A stretch of DNA of 64,000 nucleotides from positions 3,654,501 through 3,718,500 of the forward strand of contig NZ_CP152412.1 in NCBI RefSeq assembly GCF_038957035.1, in the 5' to 3' direction. The notes below the pieces were generated by a model, which saw only the letters and a list, made by a program, of their open reading frames with translations, did no database searches and was not told the origin of the DNA. Source of the DNA: Bradyrhizobium sp. B097 (GTDB lineage: Bacteria > Pseudomonadota > Alphaproteobacteria > Rhizobiales > Xanthobacteraceae). The position numbers and the translations under genes were made by a program. Position 1 is the first letter of the stretch; the number at the start of each line of letters is the position of its first letter. Positions 52,141 through 60,530 of this stretch are shown in pieces.

Positions 52141-54395
52141 ACGTCGTCAACAACAAATGGATCGGCCAGCGCACCATCAGGCCCGATGGCGTCGACAAGG
52201 TGACCGGCCGCGCGGCGTTTGCCGCCGATACCACCATGCCCGGCATGATCTGGGGCAAGGTGCTGCGCAGCCCGCATCCGCATGCCCGCATCAAGTCGAT
52301 CAACACCGCCAAGGCCGAGGCGCTGCCCGGCGTGAAAGCGGTGGTCACCTCGCGCGACATCGTCGACTTCAGAATCGAGAAGGGCGCCGTGATGCTCGGC
52401 ATCCAGGACATGCGCTGGATGTGCCGCAACGTGATGGCGCGCGACAAGGCGCTGTTTCCCGGCCATCCCGTCGCCGCCGTCGCCGCGACCACGGAGGCGA
52501 TCGCGGCGGAAGCCTGCAAGCTGATCGAGGTCCACTACGAGGTGCTGCCCTGGGCGATCGAGATCGATGACGCGCTCAAGCCCGACGCGCCGATCCTGCA
52601 CGAGTTCAACAGATTCGACGGCAAGCCCTCGAACATCATGGGCCGCATCGAGTCCAAGAAGGGCGATATCGCGCAAGGCTTCAAGGACGCCGACATCGTC
52701 GTCGAGCGCTCCTTCACCACGCGTCCGGTGCACCAGGGCTATATCGAGCCGCATGCCTGCCTGATCTCAGTCGCCGCCGACGGCAAGACCACGATCTGGT
52801 CGTCGAGCCAGGGCCAGTTCATGGTGCGCGCGATGACCTCGATGCTGACCGGCATCCCGCAGAGCGACATCCGCGCGATTCCCGCCGAGATCGGCGGCGG
52901 CTTCGGCGGCAAGACCATCGTCTATCTCGAACCGCTTGCGACCCTGCTCGCCAAGAAATCCGGCCGACCGGTCAAGATGGTGATGACGCGCGAGGAGGTG
53001 ATGCGCGCCACGGGCCCGACCTCGGGCTCGAAGGGCACGGTGAAGATCGGCGCCAGGAAGGACGGCACCATCGTCGCCGCGCATGGCAGCTTCTATCTGC
53101 AGGCCGGCGCCTTCCCGGGTTCGCCGATCCGCGGTGCGGTCGGATGCAGCTTCGCGCCCTACGACATTCCGCACGTGCTGTCGGAAGGGTTTGACGTCTG
53201 CTCCAACCGCTCCAAGGTCGCGGCCTATCGCGCGCCCGGCGCGCCGATCGGCGCCTATGCGGTGGAATGCGTGCTCGACGAACTGGCCGAAGCGTTGAAG
53301 ATGGATCCGCTGGCGCTGCGGCTGAAGAACGCGGCCAAGGAAGGCACCAAGGCGGCGCATGGCCCGGTGTTTCCACGCATCGGCTATATCGAGACGCTGG
53401 AGGCCGCGAAGAACCATCCGCATTATGCCGCGCCGCTCGGCAAATATCAGGGCAGGGGCGTCGCCTCCGGCTTCTGGTTCAACGCCGGCGGCGAATCCTC
53501 TGCGCAGGTCAACATCACCGAGGACGGCAACGTCGTCGTCACGACGGGGCATCCCGACATCGGCGGCTCGCGCGCCGGCATCGCCAACATCTGCGCCGAG
53601 CTGCTCGGCATCGATTACAAGCGCATCTCGGTCATCATCGGCGACACCCAGACGGTCGGCTTCTCCAACCTCACCGGCGGCAGCCGCGTGCTGTTCGCCT
53701 CCTCGATGGTGGTGACGCAGGCGGCCGACAAGGTGATCGCAACGCTGCGCGAGCGCGCGGCGAAGATCTGGGAGATCGACCCTGAAGCGGTGAAGTGGGA
53801 GAACGGCGCCGCGCATCCGGTGAGCCCGAATGCCGGCCAGTTCGAGCCGCTGACGCTCGCGGATCTGGCTGAAAAGGCGCCCTCGCAGGGCGGCCCGATC
53901 GGCGCCAGTGTGCAGCTCAACACGCAAGGCGCAGAGGGCGGCTTCGGCACGCACATCTGCGACGTCGAGGTCGATGTCGATCTCGGGATCGTGCGCGTGA
54001 TCCGCTACACCGCCGTGCAGGATGTCGGCCGCGCAGTGCATCCGAGCTATGTCGAGGGCCAACTGCAGGGCGGCGTCGCGCAGGGCATCGGCTGGGCGCT
54101 GAACGAGGAGTACATCTACAACAAGGACGGTAAGGTCGATAATCCGGGCTTCCTCGACTACCGGATGCCGGTCTGCTCCGACCTGCCGATGCTCGACTGC
54201 GCGCTGGTCGAGGTGCCGAACCCGAAGCATCCGCAGGGCGTCAAGGGCGTCGGCGAAGTGCCGCTGGTCCCGGTGATGGCCGCGGTCGCCAATGCCGTGC
54301 ACAATGCGCTCGGCAAGCGCTTCTACAGCCTGCCGATGTCGCCGCCGAAGGTGTCGGCGGCGCTGGATGCGCCGACGCAGCAAGCCGCCGAGTAG
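52137..54395 (+). CDS. Molybdenum hydroxylase molybdopterin-binding subunit
   Basis: A 752-residue large subunit of the xanthine oxidase family, with molybdopterin cytosine dinucleotide as the expected cofactor. Family blocks include GEIGGGFGGKTIVYLEP-like sequence, the active-site loop AYRAPGAPIGAYAVEC, and the C-terminal KGVGEVPLVPV that carries the catalytic Glu. The active-site loop is neither AYRCSFR (form I CO dehydrogenase) nor AYRGAGR (form II), so this is not a CO dehydrogenase. It probably hydroxylates an N-heteroaromatic, aldehyde or aromatic-CoA substrate. The start overlaps the small-subunit stop; earlier codons are rejected. Confidence 0.9.
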   Translation: MNVVNNKWIGQRTIRPDGVDKVTGRAAFAADTTMPGMIWGKVLRSPHPHARIKSINTAKAEALPGVKAVVTSRDIVDFRIEKGAVMLGIQDMRWMCRNVMARDKALFPGHPVAAVAATTEAIAAEACKLIEVHYEVLPWAIEIDDALKPDAPILHEFNRFDGKPSNIMGRIESKKGDIAQGFKDADIVVERSFTTRPVHQGYIEPHACLISVAADGKTTIWSSSQGQFMVRAMTSMLTGIPQSDIRAIPAEIGGGFGGKTIVYLEPLATLLAKKSGRPVKMVMTREEVMRATGPTSGSKGTVKIGARKDGTIVAAHGSFYLQAGAFPGSPIRGAVGCSFAPYDIPHVLSEGFDVCSNRSKVAAYRAPGAPIGAYAVECVLDELAEALKMDPLALRLKNAAKEGTKAAHGPVFPRIGYIETLEAAKNHPHYAAPLGKYQGRGVASGFWFNAGGESSAQVNITEDGNVVVTTGHPDIGGSRAGIANICAELLGIDYKRISVIIGDTQTVGFSNLTGGSRVLFASSMVVTQAADKVIATLRERAAKIWEIDPEAVKWENGAAHPVSPNAGQFEPLTLADLAEKAPSQGGPIGASVQLNTQGAEGGFGTHICDVEVDVDLGIVRVIRYTAVQDVGRAVHPSYVEGQLQGGVAQGIGWALNEEYIYNKDGKVDNPGFLDYRMPVCSDLPMLDCALVEVPNPKHPQGVKGVGEVPLVPVMAAVANAVHNALGKRFYSLPMSPPKVSAALDAPTQQAAE

Positions 54396-54494
54396 GGAGT
54401 GGTGGGCGGGTCAGTCAAGACTCGATTTTTTGCCCATTGGCTCGATATCACAGCCTAGAGGCGCTCCCGGATCCTTTTGTGCTCAAGCATCGGA

Positions 54495-54522
54495 TGCGTG
54501 TAGATCGAAAGATCTACACGCA
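54495..54522 (+). ncRNA. Perfect 12-bp GAAA-loop hairpin upstream of the RT genes (candidate ncRNA element)
   Basis: TGCGTGTAGATC at 54495-54506 and its exact complement at 54511-54522 enclose the GNRA tetraloop GAAA. Further pairing is possible nearby (CTCAC at 54558 with GTGAG at 54578). It lies in the 217-bp gap before the first reverse transcriptase gene. It may be part of a structured RNA or a 5' leader; no T tract follows, so it is not a normal terminator. Confidence 0.5.
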
Positions 54523-54612
54523 AACCTTGCGCATCTGTGGGTTCATCAGCTAAATGTCTCACACTGCGGGAGCTTAGGTGAGCGTTAGAGATTCGGGTGG
54601 GCGGGGAATACG

Positions 54613-55845
54613 TTGCTATTGGAGATAGATAGAGGTCTGCTGCTTGGCGCGATCAAAGCTCAAGATTTGTCAAACTCTGATTGCCAGTCACTCGGCTATG
54701 ATCGCGACAAATTAGCTGATGTAGCTTTGCGCGTTGTCCAAGATGGATTCGATGATCTGGTCCTCGCCAAGACTGAGATCAGGGGTAGCGTTGCATTCAC
54801 AATCCGGTCGACGCCTCATTTGATCGTGCTTCGGTGTTTGAACCAAACGATAAGACAGACAGTCGGAATTCAGCCTTCGGATCGCGACACAATTATTCGC
54901 CGGCTGACGACAATTCTCACCGAGGGCGTACCACACCGGTTGTACAAGTTTGATATCAAGAAGTTCTTCGACAGTGTTGGCGTGATAGACCTGTTTGCGG
55001 AACTGGCAAACGAGCCCCGCATTCCTCGCAAGGCCATTTGGGTCCTTAACAACTACGTCTACATGCTCAAGCAACGCGGCATTGACGGGCTCCCAAGAGG
55101 CATTCAGCTTAGTGCGACAATGGCCGAATATGCGATGAGGCGATTTGATCGCTTCGTCTCTCGCTTGCCAGAAGTTTACTACTACGCCCGCTACGTCGAT
55201 GACATCGTGGTTGTTACTGGCGCGCGGGAGGAACAAGTTCGATTTAAGCGCCAGCTTGCGCGGATGTTACCGAGAGGTCTCCGATTTAACGGTGTCAAGA
55301 CCAAACACATCGACATTCCGGTGCAGCACAAGTCCGATGGCTCGGCGATTGTCGGTGATGTCGATTATCTCGGTTACAATTTTTCGATTCACGAAACGAA
55401 ACGGGTAGATCAGCGGTACTGCCGTGAGATCGATGTGACCCTCGCTTCCAAAAAGATTCGGAGATTGAAGTCCCGCATTTGTCGGGCTGTAGCTAGCTAC
55501 GTTGCCGACGGCAACGAACTGCGCCTTGAGCGTCGATTGCAATTGCTCACCGGAAACTACAATTTGCGCGATGTATCGACAGGCAAGCTTCGGAATGTGG
55601 GATTGTACTGCAATTATCGAAGAGCAAACTCGTACAAAGCTTTGATCGAGCTCGACATGTTCATGCGCGCTGTCTTTGTTGGTAATAGGATCCCGCTATC
55701 GCGTCGTCTGTCTGCAAGAATGCGCTATCAAGTTCGTCGCTCGTTTCTGAAGTTTAGCTTTTCGACCGGCTTTCGCGATCAGACCTTCTATAACTTTCCA
55801 CCTGATGAATTGGCAGAATTGGCGTTGTGTTGGCGCGATGCATAA
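54613..55845 (+). CDS. drt3a: Defense-type reverse transcriptase, DRT3a (UG3)-like
   Basis: A 410-residue reverse transcriptase starting at a TTG with a GCGGGGAA ribosome site. Polymerase motifs are intact: motif A LYKFDIKKFFDS (catalytic Asp114), motif B GLPRGIQLSATMAEY (159-173), motif C YVDD (194-197), motif D-like GLRFNGVKTKHI and motif E-like YLGY (252-255). There is no maturase, endonuclease or thumb-X domain as in group II introns. The second RT gene overlaps its stop. Two adjacent RTs of ~410 and ~650 residues fit the UG3+UG8 pair of the DRT3 anti-phage system. Composition is AT-richer than flanking genes. Subtype is inferred without a search. Confidence 0.8.
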   Translation: MLLEIDRGLLLGAIKAQDLSNSDCQSLGYDRDKLADVALRVVQDGFDDLVLAKTEIRGSVAFTIRSTPHLIVLRCLNQTIRQTVGIQPSDRDTIIRRLTTILTEGVPHRLYKFDIKKFFDSVGVIDLFAELANEPRIPRKAIWVLNNYVYMLKQRGIDGLPRGIQLSATMAEYAMRRFDRFVSRLPEVYYYARYVDDIVVVTGAREEQVRFKRQLARMLPRGLRFNGVKTKHIDIPVQHKSDGSAIVGDVDYLGYNFSIHETKRVDQRYCREIDVTLASKKIRRLKSRICRAVASYVADGNELRLERRLQLLTGNYNLRDVSTGKLRNVGLYCNYRRANSYKALIELDMFMRAVFVGNRIPLSRRLSARMRYQVRRSFLKFSFSTGFRDQTFYNFPPDELAELALCWRDA

Positions 55846-57793
55846 GTGGAAGTTGAGGAAAGGAAACATTGATCGCGGCAACGCTAGTAGGGCGTTGCTT
55901 ACGGATACGTCTCCTGATGACGTCCCCATCATATTCTCGAACGATGGGTTTCATGCAAACTTGCAGCGCGAGCCGACAACGGAGGGGTTGCGAAGGATTA
56001 TTGACGCGGTCGCCCTCAATTGCCGGGAGCGGTATACGATTCCATATCGATATCGAATAAGACTGACCAATACTTCAAGTCGCTTGATCAGCCTAGCTCA
56101 TCCAGCGGCGCAACATCGTGCCTGCCGCTTCTATCAAGCCTACGGTCACTTAATTCCCTATTTTTGTCGTCACGACGACATTTCGATGCGGCGTCCGACT
56201 AAAATAGGAAGTGCTTACTTCCATAGCAGCCGACTCTCCGAGCGGAAGAAATATAAGGGGGCGGCAATTGACCTGCTCCTGGATGATCAAGTTGTCCGCA
56301 ACCCCGGTTCGTTCTTCGCGTACGAAAAATACGATCGGTTCTACAAGTTCTTCAATTCGACCGAATTCGTCGAGCTAGAGAAGACTTTCTCGATCATGAG
56401 GCTGTCGGACATATCGAAGTGCTTTAGCTCGATCTATAGTCACACAATGGCATGGGCGATCAAAGACGTTCAGCATGGGAAGGAAAACACTTCCGCGGTC
56501 TCGTTTGCGAATGACTTTGATGTGTTGATGCAATTTTCGAACTACAACGAGACCAATGGAATTCCAGTGGGAGCTGAGATATCCCGTTTATTTGCTGAAA
56601 TCATCTTACAGTCTGCTGATGTTGACCTCCTGCGGCGAGCTGATCAGTATGGATTGGTGCAGGGGCGCGACTTTGAGATTCGACGATATATCGACGACTA
56701 TGTAATTTTCGCTAACAAAGTCGAAGTGCTGGATAGCCTGCAGAGAGGGCTATCGGAGGCGCTACAAATCTTCAATCTCCATCTGAACGATTCGAAGACT
56801 CTAACCGTCTATAGACCTCTCCAAACGCGGCGGTCGCAGATCATCGCGGATGCTACGGTCGGCCTTAATCGCTTCCGCGATCAGGTGAGCAGGCTTGATC
56901 CTGTAGTGCAGGCAACAATGCCGGGAAAAGTTCGCAACCCGGAGAGTCTGACGCGAACGTTTGTCAACGACATGAAAGTCGCGTGCGTCAATGCAGATGC
57001 TGGTTATGAAGATGTATCTGCGTATATCATAGGGTCTATCAGTACGACAATCGAGACTCTGGTGGGGAGTTATAAGGCCGCTAAGCAATCGCGAGAATTC
57101 AGCTCTGAGGCGTACGTTGGGGCATTTGAAGCGCTTCTGCGTTCACTGTACTACTTCTTTACGGTGCATGCCACGGTCTCTTCATCCTATCAGGTGGCGA
57201 AAGCAACGATCATATCCATTCGTTTCTTTAGGGATCGTTTGACGGGATTTTCCGACATGATCCATGAAGTCGTGCGGCAGCTGATTCAATCTCTGATTCA
57301 GAATCCCGCGCTGCAAAACTTGGCAATGAGTGCTTATGTGCCGATCGAATTGCTGAACGTAATCCTCGCATCAAGCGAGCTCCCGGTTCAGTACCGAATC
57401 AACATCTACGACATACACAGGCGTATTCTCGAGGACGATCAGATTGACTACTTCTCTATCGTAACGCTGCTATTCTATTATGAAGATAGTGATGAAGCTG
57501 TGCGGGATGAAATCGAGGAGAAACTCCTCGACGAGTTTCTTCCTAAGGTTCGGCCTACACAGAATTCGCATGATGCTCATTTCATGCTCGATCTCATCGC
57601 TTGTCCGTATCTGACCCGAGATTTTCGTAAGGCCGTCCTGACTGCGTTGTTCAAGGGGCTGGGGATATCCGTGGGCACCTACTTTTCATTTCTCGTTGTC
57701 GCAGAAATCGAAAAGAATCCATGGTTCGTGAACTGGAAGCAAATTGATCTGCTGAATCATTTGCGAAAGAAGGAATTGAGGCCTGTGTACTAG
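55838..57793 (+). CDS. drt3b: Defense-type reverse transcriptase, DRT3b (UG8)-like
   Basis: A 651-residue reverse transcriptase whose ATG overlaps the drt3a stop by eight bases (an ATG at 55805 is an alternative). Motif A is MRLSDISKCFSSIY (catalytic Asp191), motif B NGIPVGAEISRLFAEI (from ~240), motif C YIDD (284-287) and motif D LHLNDSKTL. The GIPVGxxxSRxxAEI form of motif B is shared with Abi-type and UG/DRT enzymes. The ~330-residue C-terminal part is helical and unlike intron maturases, as in AbiK-related proteins. Tight coupling to the first RT suggests the two work as one complex. The DRT3b call is from order, length and motifs, not from a search. Confidence 0.8.
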   Translation: MHKWKLRKGNIDRGNASRALLTDTSPDDVPIIFSNDGFHANLQREPTTEGLRRIIDAVALNCRERYTIPYRYRIRLTNTSSRLISLAHPAAQHRACRFYQAYGHLIPYFCRHDDISMRRPTKIGSAYFHSSRLSERKKYKGAAIDLLLDDQVVRNPGSFFAYEKYDRFYKFFNSTEFVELEKTFSIMRLSDISKCFSSIYSHTMAWAIKDVQHGKENTSAVSFANDFDVLMQFSNYNETNGIPVGAEISRLFAEIILQSADVDLLRRADQYGLVQGRDFEIRRYIDDYVIFANKVEVLDSLQRGLSEALQIFNLHLNDSKTLTVYRPLQTRRSQIIADATVGLNRFRDQVSRLDPVVQATMPGKVRNPESLTRTFVNDMKVACVNADAGYEDVSAYIIGSISTTIETLVGSYKAAKQSREFSSEAYVGAFEALLRSLYYFFTVHATVSSSYQVAKATIISIRFFRDRLTGFSDMIHEVVRQLIQSLIQNPALQNLAMSAYVPIELLNVILASSELPVQYRINIYDIHRRILEDDQIDYFSIVTLLFYYEDSDEAVRDEIEEKLLDEFLPKVRPTQNSHDAHFMLDLIACPYLTRDFRKAVLTALFKGLGISVGTYFSFLVVAEIEKNPWFVNWKQIDLLNHLRKKELRPVY

Positions 57794-57985
57794 CTGTGCT
57801 ACTGGTATGGTCGGAGGGGCCACCCAAGATAGCTATTTGTTCGGGGCAACCCAAACAACTGCGTGGAAACGACGAAGTCGTACGTAATTAGCCGGCTGCA
57901 TAGTTTCACACGAGCGGGCGTAGCCCGCACACACTTGATGCGTGAGAGTGGCTCCTCTGCTTTCCGCCGCCGATCTAACATGATG
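57794..57985 (+). ncRNA. Candidate DRT3-associated non-coding RNA region
   Basis: This 192-bp gap after the second RT gene has no frame worth calling but clear RNA structure: a hairpin ACGAC-GAA-GTCGT (57869-57881), and a stem GCGGGC-GTA-GCCCGC (57914-57928) followed directly by ACACAC (57929-57934). As I recall, recent work on DRT3 describes an associated RNA with an ACACAC template used to make poly(GT) DNA, so this is a strong candidate. Strand and ends are not determined. Confidence 0.5.
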
Positions 57986-58930
57986 TCACTTAAGCGCGGC
58001 CCCCAGCTGCGCAAGCACCGTCTCGCAGGTCATCAGATCGAGATGCCCGCCGCCGGCGTTCTTGAAGAAGGTGATGTCGTCGGCGGACAGGCGGCCTTTG
58101 ACCTTGCCGGTTGCGAGATCATAGTGATCGCCGAGCACGTCACTCTCCTTGATCGCGCCGCTCGCGATCGGCGCCAGAATGTCGCCGACGCCGTCGAAGG
58201 CGGATTCGCGGCGGTCGACGAAGATGCGCGCGCGCCGCGCCGCCTCGTCGTCGGACTCGCGGGTCTCGGGCGTGAAGCCGCCGACCAGGTCGAGGTGGGT
58301 GCCGGGCCTTAAGTTGGCACCCTTCACCAGCGGCTCGCGCGAGCGGGTGCAGGTGGTGATGATGTCGGCCTCGCGCGTCGCGGCATCGAGATCGGTGACA
58401 ATATCGGCGGCGATGCCGTCGCTTTCCAGCAGCGTGGCGAGCTCGTGCGCGCGCTCGACCGTCCGGTTCCAGATCCGCACCCGCTTCAGAGACGGCCGCA
58501 CCGTGCGGTGGCCACGCACCAGCCAGCGCGCCATCTCGCCGGCGCCGACCACCAGCAGCGTCGCGGCGTCCGGCCGTGCCAGGTGCTTGGCGCCGAGCGC
58601 GGAGTCGGCGGCGGTCTTCCAATGGGTGATCTCGGCGGCGTCCATCACCGCCAGCGGCCGCCCGTCATTGCCGTCGAACAGCACGCAGACCGCCTGCACG
58701 GCCGGCAGCTTGCCGTGCGCAAGGTTGCCCGGAAAGCTGGTGTACAGCTTGGTCATCATGAAGCGGCCGGCATCGACCGCGCTGCGGGTCACCAGCTGCT
58801 GGCCCCTGTCGTCGCCGAGATAGCTGTCGTGCACCGCGATCTTCGGCCGCCGGTGCGCGGCCTCGATCGCCTCGATCAGGATCGGAAAGGTCAGGACGCG
58901 GTTGACCTCGCGGTCGTCGACAATATGCAC
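57986..58930 (-). CDS. Ornithine cyclodeaminase/mu-crystallin family protein
   Basis: A 314-residue protein starting at a GTG with a GAGGAGAG ribosome site. The family features are present: N-terminal VHIVDDREVNRVLTFP, the substrate-binding MTKLYTSFPGN and ARG/Lys region, and the NAD-binding VVGAGEMARWLVRGHRTV near residue 130. Members include ornithine cyclodeaminase, alanine dehydrogenase and ketimine reductases; the choice cannot be made. Its C-terminus is intact (LAQLGAALK), so the RT insertion ended just outside this gene. Confidence 0.87.
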   Translation of the reverse strand: MHIVDDREVNRVLTFPILIEAIEAAHRRPKIAVHDSYLGDDRGQQLVTRSAVDAGRFMMTKLYTSFPGNLAHGKLPAVQAVCVLFDGNDGRPLAVMDAAEITHWKTAADSALGAKHLARPDAATLLVVGAGEMARWLVRGHRTVRPSLKRVRIWNRTVERAHELATLLESDGIAADIVTDLDAATREADIITTCTRSREPLVKGANLRPGTHLDLVGGFTPETRESDDEAARRARIFVDRRESAFDGVGDILAPIASGAIKESDVLGDHYDLATGKVKGRLSADDITFFKNAGGGHLDLMTCETVLAQLGAALK

Positions 58931-59064
58931 TGTTTCTCTCCTCGGGCGCGCCGGACGCGCCAAAAAGCGCTCCGGACTGATAGCGCGTAGGGAGGGCCAG
59001 TCAACCGGACATGCGCCGCCGCGCGGCACTTGCTATCCTGCGCACCTGATTCTCTCGCAGGTCC

Positions 59065-59814
59065 TTGCAAGCCGTGGTTGCAGTTGTCGTCGCCATCCTG
59101 ATCTTCATGCTGCTCGGCGGCGCCGCGCTTGCCACCATGGCGATCCATGGCCGGCTCGGGGAGCATCACCGCAGCGACGAGACCAATACCTCGGTACGCC
59201 TGGTCGCGACCCTGTTCGTCACCATGCCGTCGCTGCTGCTCGGCCTGATGATGAACAATTCGGCCAACACCTATGCGGCGGTCGACCGCAACCTGCACGT
59301 CTTCGCCACCGACCTCATCCTGCTCGACCGCAGCCTGCGGCCGCTCGGCCCCAGCGCCGACGAGCCGCGCAAGCGGCTGCTCGCCTATGTCGAGCAGGCG
59401 CTCAGGGATGCCCCGATCTCGCGCGCGAACGAGGTGTCCGAACATCTGCTCGACGAGGTAGGCAACAGCCTCCGCGAGCTGAAGTTCAACGACGAGCAGA
59501 AGATCGCGCTGTGGAACGACGCGCGCTCGGTCTATCGCCAGGCGGTGCAGCAGCGCTGGACCTTTGTAGAGCAGTCCGACGGTTCGTTCCCGTCACCGCT
59601 GATCTGCATCCTGGTCGGGTGGCTGACCCTGATGTTCGCGACGCTGGGCTTTCGCGCGCCGCGCAATGCGGTGGTGGTCTCGACCTACATCGCCGCCGCG
59701 GCGCTGATCGCGGCCGCGATCTATCTGATCCTCGAAATGAGCACGCCGTTCTCCGGGCCGATCCAGCTCTCCGACCGCCCGCTGGTGCGCGCCGCCGAGG
59801 AGATCAGGCGGTAG
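59065..59814 (+). CDS. DUF4239-like membrane protein
   Basis: A 249-residue protein starting at a TTG. It has two N-terminal membrane segments (residues ~3-24 and ~46-63) and two near the C-terminus (~178-194 and ~200-222), separated by a soluble stretch. The layout and sequence (LLGLMMNNSANTYAAVDRNL) match the bestrophin-like DUF4239 family, whose function is unknown. It is divergent from the cyclodeaminase gene. Confidence 0.78.
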   Translation: MQAVVAVVVAILIFMLLGGAALATMAIHGRLGEHHRSDETNTSVRLVATLFVTMPSLLLGLMMNNSANTYAAVDRNLHVFATDLILLDRSLRPLGPSADEPRKRLLAYVEQALRDAPISRANEVSEHLLDEVGNSLRELKFNDEQKIALWNDARSVYRQAVQQRWTFVEQSDGSFPSPLICILVGWLTLMFATLGFRAPRNAVVVSTYIAAAALIAAAIYLILEMSTPFSGPIQLSDRPLVRAAEEIRR

Positions 59815-59827
59815 GACATGTAGACTT

Positions 59828-59894
59828 GTAGCCCGGATGAGCGAAGCGACATCCGGGGTGTCTCCCGCATATCGCTGCGCTCATGCGGGCTACG
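59828..59894. repeat. REP-like inverted repeat element
   Basis: GTAGCCCGGATGAGCGAAGCG at the left end matches, at 19 of 21 bases, the inverse complement of the right end CGCTGCGCTCATGCGGGCTAC. This form is, as I recall, frequent between genes in Bradyrhizobium. Confidence 0.75.
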
Positions 59895-60038
59895 TGCCGG
59901 TATCGGCACGCGCTGTCGGCTTTATTCCCCTCACGCCCGTCGCTCCGCCGAAAATTCTTCGCGCGCCGCCAGCGGAATACGGTGCGACCTCCGGCGTCCT
60001 TACGCATGCAAGCCATTTGCATTCGAAAGGGAGACACC

Positions 60039-60425
60039 ATGAAGACAACGCTCGCGCTCGCCATCGCCACTGCCGCTTCGTTCGCGCTCGCCTCGGCCGC
60101 GCTTGCCGCGCCGCCGACCAAGACCGGCACCACGGCGAAGGGCTCGGTCCTGACAGACACCAAGGGCATGACGCTCTACACCTTCGACAAAGACACCGAA
60201 GGCAAGTCGGCCTGCAATGGCCCATGCGCGACCAACTGGCCGGTGCTGAAGGCGGAAGCCAGTGACAAGGCCGAAGGCGGCTACACCATCATCTCGCGTG
60301 ACGACAGCTCGAAGCAGTGGGCCTACAAGGGCAAGCCGCTCTATACCTTCGCCAAGGACCAGAAGGCCGGCGACATCACCGGCGACGGTTTCCTCAACGG
60401 CGCCTGGCATCTCGTGCAGCCCTGA
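60039..60425 (+). CDS. Exported YxFxxD repeat protein (COG4315-like)
   Basis: A 128-residue secreted protein. Residues 1-23 are a signal peptide (cleavage near ALAAP). The mature part has two copies of the secreted-repeat motif: TLYTFDKDTEGKSACNGPC and PLYTFAKDQKAGDITGDG, the Tyr-x-Phe-x-x-Asp pattern of COG4315. Two Cys may form a disulfide. The family is periplasmic or a lipoprotein, with unknown function, and is sometimes linked to redox or metal stress. Ribosome site AAAGGGAG. Confidence 0.85.
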   Translation: MKTTLALAIATAASFALASAALAAPPTKTGTTAKGSVLTDTKGMTLYTFDKDTEGKSACNGPCATNWPVLKAEASDKAEGGYTIISRDDSSKQWAYKGKPLYTFAKDQKAGDITGDGFLNGAWHLVQP

Positions 60426-60442
60426 GAGTATGCAGGGAGAGG

Positions 60443-60519
60443 CGCGGGTTAGCGCAAGCGTAACCCGCTATCTCTTCACGCATGAAACGTGTGGCGGGTT
60501 ACGCGACGGCTAACCCGCC
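60443..60519. repeat. REP-like inverted repeat element
   Basis: Nested pairs GCGGGTTAGC/GCTAACCCGC and GCGTAACCCGC/GCGGGTTACGC form a double inverted repeat around 25 spacer bases. It lies between two convergent genes. Confidence 0.72.
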
Positions 60520-60530
60520 CTGCGTTCGTG

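Noticed and set aside
52767..54383. A 538-codon minus-strand frame opposite the molybdenum subunit
   Set aside because: Mirror of a strongly conserved gene; no motif or ribosome site.
50784..54395. Aerobic CO dehydrogenase (coxMSL)
   Set aside because: The large-subunit active-site loop is AYRAPGAP, not the CO dehydrogenase signature.
54613..57793. Group II intron, retron or diversity-generating retroelement as explanation for the RTs
   Set aside because: No maturase/endonuclease domain or intron domain V, no msr-msd-like inverted structure adjoining a small RT, no template/variable repeat pair, and two RTs occur together.
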